A stretch of 42,761 nucleotides of DNA, taken from Sulfurimonas sp. (GTDB lineage: Bacteria; Campylobacterota; Campylobacteria; Campylobacterales; Sulfurimonadaceae). Positions 29,577 to 37,951 of the stretch are shown here, piece after piece. Location: NCBI GenBank assembly GCA_027083035.1, contig JALWSY010000152.1, positions 1 to 42,761 of the forward strand, written 5' to 3'. Below the pieces are notes generated by a model. That model searched no databases, was not told the origin of the DNA, and saw only the letters and a list, made by a program, of their open reading frames with translations. The stretch's first letter is position 1. Each line of letters starts with the position of its first letter. The position numbers were made by a program, and so were the translations under genes.

Positions 29577-32216
29577 ATGAACACATTGAAGTTGCTGATA
29601 GTTTTATCTTTTTTAACGCTCAATACGCTTCATGCTGATTATATTAGAAGTATTCGTTTGGGTACCTACCCAAGTGAAGAGAGTGCAAAAAAAGCCCTAG
29701 AGAAAATTAATGAATTTGTAGAGACACACGATAATATTGTAGCGTTGATGCAAAAGAGAGATTTTATTTTTAAAGAGCGTAAATCTGGAAAGTATTATAT
29801 TACTTTAGTAGAACCCTTTACAGATAGAGCTATTTTACAAGAAGTACTCGATACATTACGTCTTGCATATCCTGATATTTATGTTACAAAACTAAAAAAG
29901 CTTCCTTTAGAAGAACCACGAACTATTCAAAAACAAGAAGAAGTTTTAGATGTAACTGATTTAGAAGAGGTAAACGAGCGAGAAGTTCCTCAAGTTACTC
30001 CAGAAACACTAAAAGTTACAGATGAAGCCTCTCTTAATGCTACTAAAGAGGAGGTTGTTGTTCAAGAAGATATACAGGCAGAAGAACCAACTGTGCTAGA
30101 GGCTGTAACCTTACCTACTCCAACACAGAGTAGCAGTAGTATGGAATGGAACTATTTTCAACTTCTCTCACTTATTCTTCTTTTCATTATTGGTATCCTA
30201 GTGAAATATCTTATTAAATACAAAAAAGAGAATGAACTTTATCTTAACAAAGAGATGATTTATCATGAAAAGATGGAGAAAATACACTCAGAATTAGTAA
30301 GCAAAGACAAACTACTCTCTCATGTAAGTCATGAACTTAGGACGCCAATGACTGCTATAATGGGTTTAACTCATTTGGTTTTAGAGAGTGATTTAACGAA
30401 ACTTCAAAAAGATTATATATTAAAAATAGAGAGTTCATCAGAACATCTTCTAAGTCTTATTAATGATATCTTGGATGTTTCAAAGATTCAGGCAGGTGAG
30501 TTGAAGCTTGAGCAGAGTGAGTTTAATATAAATGATATTTTAGAGTATGTCTTTAGCGTAAATGCAGTAAATGCGAAGCGTAATGAGAATACTTTTTTTA
30601 TGGATGTGGATTTAGATGTTCCATCTAAAGTTATTGGGGACTCACTACGCTTAGGGCAGGTACTGATTAATCTTATTGGAAATGCCGTAAAGTTTACACA
30701 TAAAGGAGAGGTCTCTTTACATATAAAAAAGATTGATTCTTTTGGAGATAATGTAAAGTTGGAATTTAGTGTTGCTGATACCGGTATAGGAATGACAACA
30801 GAACAGGTGAATAATATTTTTCACTCTTTTTATCAGGCAGATGAATCTATAAGTCGTGAATTTGGTGGCACAGGACTAGGTCTCTCTATCTCAAAAGAGT
30901 TAGTAGAGATGATGGGTGGTGAGATTAGGGTAGAGAGCCAAAAGGATATAGGTACAACTTTTATTTTTACAGTAGTCCTAAAACTAAAAGATCCTGAAAA
31001 TAAAAGATACTATCGTCTTCCATCCTCCTCTATGCTTCATAAAAAGATACTTATTGTAGAGTCGTCCAATAAAAATGTTATCTCTTTAATTAAATCATTA
31101 GGTTATTTTAACTACAAAACGAATACTATCCCTTCTTTTGAGGAAGCAGTTCTTGAAGAGGATACAAAATTTGACATTGTCATTATTAATCAATACAATT
31201 TAACAAAAATAGCAAAGGAAAAGATTGCTCTAATGCAAAGAGAGTATGATACAAAGCTAGTAGTGCTTAATGAAATCTATGCAGGGGTACATAGTGATTT
31301 GTTAGGTGATTTTAAAATTGATGCATTTTTACAAGTTCCTGCAACACAACAGAGTGTATTGAATATGATAGTTGATTTATATGTAGCAAAAAATCTTGAT
31401 AAACGTTCTCGAAAAACAACCCTCAAAGATAAACTCAAAGAGTTTGCAGGAAAGAAGATTTTAGTTGCCGAAGATAATGATGTCAATCAAAAAGTAATAT
31501 CAGGCCTTTTGGCAAAAACAGGTATTGAGATGACCTATGTGGATGATGGGCAAGAGGCGATTGATTTGATACGCAAGGATATCCCTTTTGATTTAGTGCT
31601 GATGGATATTAATATGCCAAACATGAATGGGTATGAAGCAGCGCGTGAGATACGTAAAAGTAATAAATACAAGACATTGCCGATTTTAGCACTTACAGGG
31701 GATGTTACGGACGCAGCAATTTCAAAGGCGATAGAGTCCGGAATGCAAGGGCATATCTCTAAACCGATTATTATTGATATTTTTTATAAAAAAATTTATA
31801 ATATGCTCTCAATGGAGGAGATGGACTTTGCAAAAGATACGCAAGCGTGTGCTTTAAGTAGTGCGATAGAAGATGGTTATGAAGAACTCTCTGTTTCGGT
31901 TGGTTTAGCTCGTTGTAACGGGGATAAGGAGTTTTATAAAACTATTTTACTTGATTTTAAAAGTATGTATGCAAACTCTGCACAATCATTGAAAGATTTT
32001 TGTGAAGCTCAAAAGTTTAAAGAGGCAAGACGAATGGCTATGGACATTAAAGATATAGCACTTAATATCGGGGCTTATAATCTTTGTGAAAGTGCTGCTA
32101 GTATGGAGTACGAGTTTGAGAAGGGAAGTCGCAGCAAGTGGAGAGAGCTAATTGCGTATTATGATAGTGTACTTGCAACTCTTTTTAAGGATATTGAAAA
32201 GTATTTGAGCAAGTAG
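29577..32216 (+). CDS. hybrid sensor histidine kinase with periplasmic SPOR-like domain
   Basis: 879 aa; signal peptide, SPOR-like segment (YIRSIRLGTYPSEESAKKALEKIN...SGKYYITLVEPFTDRAILQEVLDTLR), TM, HisKA (LSHVSHELRTPMTA), HATPase (GGTGLGLSIS), degenerate REC, canonical REC (ILVAEDNDVNQ...LVLMDINMP...HISKPI), HPt-like C-terminus. Confidence 0.9.
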   Translation: MNTLKLLIVLSFLTLNTLHADYIRSIRLGTYPSEESAKKALEKINEFVETHDNIVALMQKRDFIFKERKSGKYYITLVEPFTDRAILQEVLDTLRLAYPDIYVTKLKKLPLEEPRTIQKQEEVLDVTDLEEVNEREVPQVTPETLKVTDEASLNATKEEVVVQEDIQAEEPTVLEAVTLPTPTQSSSSMEWNYFQLLSLILLFIIGILVKYLIKYKKENELYLNKEMIYHEKMEKIHSELVSKDKLLSHVSHELRTPMTAIMGLTHLVLESDLTKLQKDYILKIESSSEHLLSLINDILDVSKIQAGELKLEQSEFNINDILEYVFSVNAVNAKRNENTFFMDVDLDVPSKVIGDSLRLGQVLINLIGNAVKFTHKGEVSLHIKKIDSFGDNVKLEFSVADTGIGMTTEQVNNIFHSFYQADESISREFGGTGLGLSISKELVEMMGGEIRVESQKDIGTTFIFTVVLKLKDPENKRYYRLPSSSMLHKKILIVESSNKNVISLIKSLGYFNYKTNTIPSFEEAVLEEDTKFDIVIINQYNLTKIAKEKIALMQREYDTKLVVLNEIYAGVHSDLLGDFKIDAFLQVPATQQSVLNMIVDLYVAKNLDKRSRKTTLKDKLKEFAGKKILVAEDNDVNQKVISGLLAKTGIEMTYVDDGQEAIDLIRKDIPFDLVLMDINMPNMNGYEAAREIRKSNKYKTLPILALTGDVTDAAISKAIESGMQGHISKPIIIDIFYKKIYNMLSMEEMDFAKDTQACALSSAIEDGYEELSVSVGLARCNGDKEFYKTILLDFKSMYANSAQSLKDFCEAQKFKEARRMAMDIKDIALNIGAYNLCESAASMEYEFEKGSRSKWRELIAYYDSVLATLFKDIEKYLSK

Positions 32217-32224
32217 TATATCTC

Positions 32225-33043
32225 TTAGTGCATATGTTTTACTCTTAAGCGTTTGACAGCCCTTTGGAAAGGTTGTGCATCAAAGTTCTCTTGCATTAAG
32301 ATTTTTGTTGCATTCTCAACAGACTCTTCAGAGAGTTGCTCTCTTATATTTACTGCAGCTCTGACTACTCGAAGAGCGGTGACGATATCTACGATGCTCT
32401 TTGGTACATCTCTCTCATTATCTAGATATCGCATCGCTTGGGAGAAGGTGTCGTTTAAGTTAAGGTGTTCAAAAATAAGTGCATTAATTTGTGCTGTAGT
32501 CATCATAGTATAGAGATTTTCTACATAGGAGATATCGTTATACTCCGCGATATCTGCTATGAAAGCATCAGTTTTTTTACTCTCAATGATATCTTTTGCG
32601 ATTAAGACCTTCCCTGTTTCCATTAAAAAAGCGATGGGTGTAAGATTGCGTGCAGTATCAATATCAATGCTCATATACCATTGGAAAGCAAGTTCACTCT
32701 GCATAGTGCTTATTTTAGAAAATTCATATGTTGAAATATTGTAAGGTGTTAAATCTATGTCAAAACATCTCTCTATACTTGAGGCAAGAACAATAGAACG
32801 TATTTGAGCAGAACCAAAAAGGGTAACAGCTTGGAGAATGTCTATAATACTTTTTGAAAAACCATAATAGGGAGCATTAACTTTTGCAAGTACATCAGCT
32901 GTTAGAGAGGGATCGGCTTCTATAATTTTTACTATCTCATCTATGTCAGGATCTGGTTGCGTGAAGAGTGCTTCTATCTTTAAAACAGACTCTGGAAGTG
33001 GTGGAAGTGAATCAACACGTGCTATAAGTGGAATATATGCCAT
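32225..33043 (-). CDS. HDOD domain protein
   Basis: 272 aa; SLPPLPESVLKIEALFTQPDPDIDEIVKIIEADPSLTADVLAKVNAPYYGFSKSIIDILQAVTLFGSAQIRSIVLAS. Confidence 0.9.
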   Translation of the reverse strand: MAYIPLIARVDSLPPLPESVLKIEALFTQPDPDIDEIVKIIEADPSLTADVLAKVNAPYYGFSKSIIDILQAVTLFGSAQIRSIVLASSIERCFDIDLTPYNISTYEFSKISTMQSELAFQWYMSIDIDTARNLTPIAFLMETGKVLIAKDIIESKKTDAFIADIAEYNDISYVENLYTMMTTAQINALIFEHLNLNDTFSQAMRYLDNERDVPKSIVDIVTALRVVRAAVNIREQLSEESVENATKILMQENFDAQPFQRAVKRLRVKHMH

Positions 33044-33115
33044 AAAATGTACCTTAATTAATGAATACCGTATTATAATGAAATAATTCTAAAATTAAAT
33101 GAAGTATTCTTTTTG

Positions 33116-33121
33116 TATAAT
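33116..33121 (+). promoter_or_regulatory. -10 box for the ncRNA upstream of purD
   Basis: Perfect TATAAT, 8-10 nt before the start of the closing helix, in an AT-rich intergenic region. Confidence 0.6.
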
Positions 33122-33128
33122 GCTACTT

Positions 33129-33329
33129 GAGTCTAGATAGTTCGAGTAATCGCACATATGAGGGTTCTACATATTCAAATTGTGAACTAGTAGTGTGGGC
33201 GTGTGTCGGTGTTATCGTTTGAGATATGTTCACTCTGTCGAGATAATGTCGCCGTTAGCCTTCACTCTCTTCACCCAAATTCGGCTTTGAGAACCGAACC
33301 AATCGCGTGACGGCTATCTGGGCTTTTTT
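33129..33329 (+). ncRNA. ssrS: 6S RNA / purD-motif RNA candidate
   Basis: Intergenic, about 200 nt; 5' gtctagatagtt pairs with 3' ggctatctgggc (12 bp with GU pairs) followed by T6; internal helix gttatc/gataat plus hairpin ttcgg-ctttgagaa-ccgaa; immediately upstream of purD. Confidence 0.75.
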
Positions 33330-33402
33330 GCATCATAATAAAGAGAAATTATTTTAGTCTATTTTTTAGCTTAAAATAATTTTTTAATTCAAGAGGTACT
33401 GT

Positions 33403-34668
33403 ATGAAGATTTTGATTTTAGGGAGTGGTGGTCGTGAATACTCTATAGGTAGGGCTATTAAAAATGAGGAGGGAGAGCATGAACTCTTTTTTCAACCGGG
33501 AAATGGGGCTACTAACCATCTAGGAACAAATCTTGATATTAAAGATTACAATGACTTAGCTGCCTTTGCAGAAGAAAATGGTATAGAATTAACTATAGTA
33601 GGACCAGAAGCTCCTTTAGTGGATGGTGTAGTTGATGTTTTTAAAGCAAGAGGGCTAACTATTTTTGGACCAAATAAAGAGGCTGCACAGCTTGAGGGTT
33701 CTAAAGTTTATATGAAAAATTTTTTAGCGAAATATAATATTCCAACTGCTGCATATATTGAGAGTGATAGCATAGAGGAACTTTATAAGTTTACAGACTC
33801 ATTAAGCACTCCTATTGTTGTAAAAGCAGATGGTCTATGTGGTGGTAAAGGGGTGATTATCGCTCAGAGTCATGATGAAGCGAAAAAAGCAATAGGTGAG
33901 ATGCTTAGTGGAAAGAGCTTTGGTGATGCAGGAAAGAAGGTAATCGTTGAGGAGTTTTTAGATGGCTATGAACTCTCTATGTTTGCCGTATGTGATGGAA
34001 AAGATTATATTTTACTCCCTGCTGCGCAAGATCATAAACGTGTAGGTGATGGAGATACAGGCCCAAATACAGGAGGTATGGGTGCATACGCGCCAACACC
34101 ACTAGTTGATGATGCACTCTATGCGAAAGTAAAAGAGAGAATCATTCGTCCGACACTTGATGGTATGCAAAAAGAGGGGGCGCCTTTTGAAGGTGTGCTT
34201 TTTATTGGCATCATGGTAGTCAATGGAGAACCGATTACTTTGGAGTTTAATGTTCGCTTTGGTGATCCTGAGTGCGAGATTTTAATGCCGCTTATGACTT
34301 CGAGTGTCAGCGATATGTTCTATAAGGCAGCAACGAATAGACTTGCAGATATCGAGGTGAGCTTCTCAGATCAGTATGCAGTTGGTGTTGTTATGGCGAG
34401 TGAAAACTACCCTTATGGGAGTTCAAAGCCTGCTGAGATTATTGTCGATGCAGTACATCACGAAGAGATAGAAAAAAATACTCATATCTCCTATGCGGGG
34501 GTAAGCTTGGAAGATGGCAAACTCTATGCAACCGGTGGACGCGTTTTAGTCTGTGTTGGTTTGGGAGATAGTATCAAAGAGGCACGCGATAGAGCTTATC
34601 TGAGATGTGGACAGGTTCACTTTGCAGGTAAAAAGATTCGTACAGATATCGCATATCAAGCACTCTAG
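33403..34668 (+). CDS. purD: phosphoribosylamine-glycine ligase
   Basis: 421 aa; [65 protein letters not shown]. Confidence 0.97.
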   Translation: MKILILGSGGREYSIGRAIKNEEGEHELFFQPGNGATNHLGTNLDIKDYNDLAAFAEENGIELTIVGPEAPLVDGVVDVFKARGLTIFGPNKEAAQLEGSKVYMKNFLAKYNIPTAAYIESDSIEELYKFTDSLSTPIVVKADGLCGGKGVIIAQSHDEAKKAIGEMLSGKSFGDAGKKVIVEEFLDGYELSMFAVCDGKDYILLPAAQDHKRVGDGDTGPNTGGMGAYAPTPLVDDALYAKVKERIIRPTLDGMQKEGAPFEGVLFIGIMVVNGEPITLEFNVRFGDPECEILMPLMTSSVSDMFYKAATNRLADIEVSFSDQYAVGVVMASENYPYGSSKPAEIIVDAVHHEEIEKNTHISYAGVSLEDGKLYATGGRVLVCVGLGDSIKEARDRAYLRCGQVHFAGKKIRTDIAYQAL

Positions 34669-34677
34669 GCAAAAGAA

Positions 34678-35127
34678 GTGAATGAAGAGTTAGAAGAGAG
34701 ACTCTACAGAGAGGGCATCACTTTAGCAGATATAAAGAAGAGGGCGGTAGCTTTTTTTATTGATGAGATGCTGCTCTCTATGCTACTTATTTTTGCTTTG
34801 TGGGACTCTTTTGCATCGGTACAAACTACAGAAGAGGTAATAGCGCTTACAAATAGCTTTGTATTTGAATATATGCTCATGAAAATAGTCTATCAGGCTT
34901 TTTTTGTGATGCAGTATGGGGCTACTTTGGGAAAGATGGCGCTAAAGATTAGGGTTATAGAGATAGCTACCTTGGCAAATCCAAATGTCTTGGTATCACT
35001 CAATCGTGCAATTTTTCGAGTGATTAGTGAGATGTTTTTTTATCTCGGATTTCTTTGGGGAATGCTCAACCCTTCACGCCAAGCTTGGCACGATGTTACA
35101 GCAAAAACTTTGGTTGTAAATGCTTAA
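34678..35127 (+). CDS. RDD family membrane protein
   Basis: 149 aa, GTG start; KKRAVAFFIDEMLLSMLL, MQYGATLGKMALKIRVI, LNPSRQAWHDVTAKTLVV. Confidence 0.85.
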   Translation: MNEELEERLYREGITLADIKKRAVAFFIDEMLLSMLLIFALWDSFASVQTTEEVIALTNSFVFEYMLMKIVYQAFFVMQYGATLGKMALKIRVIEIATLANPNVLVSLNRAIFRVISEMFFYLGFLWGMLNPSRQAWHDVTAKTLVVNA

Positions 35128-37282
35128 ACTACTTCTCTCTCTTCTACTATTGTCACTTGCTTTGATAGCAGGTGATAAGGTGGAAATATATGCTTCCTCC
35201 ATTGATTCTAAAGGTGATATTGTTACATCAAGTGGTGGTGTTACCTTGGTATATAAAGAGTATATACTTCATGCAGATAGAAGTGTCTATAATCGTAAAA
35301 CAGGTGATATGGAACTCTTTGGAAATATTCGTCTTAACCAAGGAAAATCCTATAAGGCACTGGGAAAATATGCAAAATTAAACTTAGCAAAAAAAGAGAG
35401 ACTCTTTCAACCCTTCTTTATGTCAGATAATGAGTCGCAACTCTGGATGAGTGCAGCTGAGGGAAGTACAACTGACAAAGATATTTTTATAAAATCAGGT
35501 GTACTAAGTGGGTGTAATCCGATAGATCCTATCTGGAAGATGGAGTTTAGTTCTCTTGATTATGATGCAAAAACAAAGTGGACAAATGCGTACAATGCAA
35601 GACTTTACATAGGAGATATCCTCCTTTTTTATACGCCTTACATCGGCTACTCTCTTGATCATACTCGAAGAACCGGTCTGCTTATACCCTCTGTGGGGTA
35701 TTCGGTAAATGAGGGAGTCTATTTTGAACAACCCCTCTACATAGCAGAGCAGAATTGGTGGGACTTACAGATAAAGCCACAGCTGAGAAGTTCTCGTGGA
35801 TATGGAGTCTATCAAACGTTTCGTTTTGTTGACTCTAAGATATCACATGGTGAGATTAGAGCTGGGTATTTTAAAGAAAATGAGAAATACTTTAGAGAGA
35901 ACAAACTTCAAAATAGTTCACATTATGGTTTTGAAGTTGATTATGATAATAGTGATTTTATAAATCAATGGTTCGGTACTGCTTTAGAGGGTCAATCTGG
36001 ACTCTATGCAGAGATAAAGCATATGAATGATGTTGATTATATTAACCTTGCAACAAATAATATTCAAAATAGCACTACGGCGACACAGATTCTTTCTCGT
36101 ATCAATATGTTTTACAATAAAGAGAAACACTATCTTGGAGCTTATCTGAAATATTATCAAGATTTAGCAGTAGCGAGTAATGCACAAACCTTACAAAAAC
36201 TGCCGACTCTGCAGTATCACTACTATCTTAATACCTTTTTAAAAGATCATTTTCTCTATAATTTTGATATTAAAGCAAATAATATAACAAGAACGCTTGG
36301 GAAAAAGGCACTCCAAACAGATATGAACCTGCCGCTTACCCTGCAGACATCGCTTTTTGATGAGTATATTACAGTCGCCTATGATGCAAATATATATATG
36401 CAAACTTCTCAATTTTTGGGAGAAGAGTACCCTTCAAGTGGAAATGAGTATAAGAATGGGTATCTTTTTAGAAATACACATACACTCTCCGCTGCATCTC
36501 AACTGATACGAAAGTATGATGAGTATTCCCATGTAGTAGGATTAAGAGTCTCATATAACAGAGCAGGCGTGGAATCAAAATCAGGTTTTTATGAGGATAA
36601 TGCGGAGTTTTGTGCAGATCCTGAAAATGTAAGGAATCCAAGGTGTGAATTTTATAATATCACACCAGTACAAGATGAGATGCAACTCGACTTTACACAG
36701 TACCTTTATGATAACAAAGCAAGGGAGGTAATTTACCATCGTTTGGCGCAAAAAATATTTTACTCTCATGCAGTAGAAAAGTATGGAGAATTGGAAAATG
36801 AGTTAGATTATAAAATAACCTCTTTTTTGAGCTATTATAATAATATGCTCTACAACTATACTCAAAAACGATTCTCCAAAATTTTCAATGAAGTTGGTTA
36901 TCATGATTATGGAGTAAATGTTCGTCTTTCACACCTCTACAAGGACTCCTTTATTGAGGCAACAGATACTTTGGCACGTTATACAAGCTACCTAACATCA
37001 ACAATAGGCTATACTTACGACACGCATTACTCTTTTAATGCACTCTATAACTATGATATAGAAGCAAAAGAGAAAAAGAGTATGGAAGTGGGTTTTTTGT
37101 ACAAACAGCGATGTTGGGATTTTGGTTTAAAGTATAGTGAAAACAGGCGTCCAATTCTTACAACAGAGGGTGATTCTTTCGTTGATGATAGATATATATA
37201 TCTCTCTTTAGTGCTGCGTCCTATAATGCAAGCGAGTGATGGTTCATCGCTGCTTACATGGCAACTTCCACAAAAAAAGTAA
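35120..37282 (+). CDS. lptD: LPS assembly outer membrane protein LptD-like
   Basis: 720 aa; signal peptide, OstA-like N-domain (YASSIDSKGDIVTSSGGVTLVYKEYILHADRSVYNRKTGDMELFGNIRL), long beta-barrel-like C-terminal part (LRSSRGYGVYQTFRF). Confidence 0.85.
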   Translation: MLKLLLSLLLLSLALIAGDKVEIYASSIDSKGDIVTSSGGVTLVYKEYILHADRSVYNRKTGDMELFGNIRLNQGKSYKALGKYAKLNLAKKERLFQPFFMSDNESQLWMSAAEGSTTDKDIFIKSGVLSGCNPIDPIWKMEFSSLDYDAKTKWTNAYNARLYIGDILLFYTPYIGYSLDHTRRTGLLIPSVGYSVNEGVYFEQPLYIAEQNWWDLQIKPQLRSSRGYGVYQTFRFVDSKISHGEIRAGYFKENEKYFRENKLQNSSHYGFEVDYDNSDFINQWFGTALEGQSGLYAEIKHMNDVDYINLATNNIQNSTTATQILSRINMFYNKEKHYLGAYLKYYQDLAVASNAQTLQKLPTLQYHYYLNTFLKDHFLYNFDIKANNITRTLGKKALQTDMNLPLTLQTSLFDEYITVAYDANIYMQTSQFLGEEYPSSGNEYKNGYLFRNTHTLSAASQLIRKYDEYSHVVGLRVSYNRAGVESKSGFYEDNAEFCADPENVRNPRCEFYNITPVQDEMQLDFTQYLYDNKAREVIYHRLAQKIFYSHAVEKYGELENELDYKITSFLSYYNNMLYNYTQKRFSKIFNEVGYHDYGVNVRLSHLYKDSFIEATDTLARYTSYLTSTIGYTYDTHYSFNALYNYDIEAKEKKSMEVGFLYKQRCWDFGLKYSENRRPILTTEGDSFVDDRYIYLSLVLRPIMQASDGSSLLTWQLPQKK

Positions 37283-37294
37283 GGGTGGTTTTTT

Positions 37295-37951
37295 ATGCAA
37301 AAGTATAAAAATATACTGCGTGACAGAGAAGAAGCGGCAAAAAAACTTCTTGATGTGATTCCTATAAATAAGCTTAAAGAAGAAGAGTGGAGTATTATCG
37401 CAGTTTCTAGAGGTGGGCTTGAGTTGGGTTCTTTTATTAAAGGGAGATTACAAAATAGTTTGGATATTCTCTTTTTAGAGGCTATAATGGCACCACATAA
37501 TAGTGAATGTGAGATTGCTTGTGTAAGTGAGAGTGAAGAGATTGTCATCAATGAGCAACTCGCTTTTGCTTTTGAGATTCAGTATGATTACATTTATGGT
37601 GAAGCACATAGAAAACATGAAGAGAATATTTTAAGTAATATTTATCAGTACAGAAAAGGGCGTCCTTTTGCATCCGTAGAGAATCAAGTAGTTCTCTTAG
37701 TTGATGAGGGGAGTGAGAGTGGTAGTAAGTTTATAACTTCACTAAAAACAGTATTGGCGCAAAATCCAAAAGCGGTTTATATTGCTGTACCAGTACTCCC
37801 AAGTGATATACTTGAACAGTTAGAACCTTTTGTGGATGATATATACTTTTTGCATGATATTGATGATTATGTGGAGACGACTTTATATTATGAGGAGCTA
37901 GAGATGGTGTCTGATGAGCGTGTAGAAAAATTACTAGAGGAAAATAGATGA
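37295..37951 (+). CDS. phosphoribosyltransferase-like protein
   Basis: 218 aa; N-terminal IIAVSRGGLELG and PRPP-loop-like VVLLVDEGSESGSKFITSL. Confidence 0.7.
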   Translation: MQKYKNILRDREEAAKKLLDVIPINKLKEEEWSIIAVSRGGLELGSFIKGRLQNSLDILFLEAIMAPHNSECEIACVSESEEIVINEQLAFAFEIQYDYIYGEAHRKHEENILSNIYQYRKGRPFASVENQVVLLVDEGSESGSKFITSLKTVLAQNPKAVYIAVPVLPSDILEQLEPFVDDIYFLHDIDDYVETTLYYEELEMVSDERVEKLLEENR

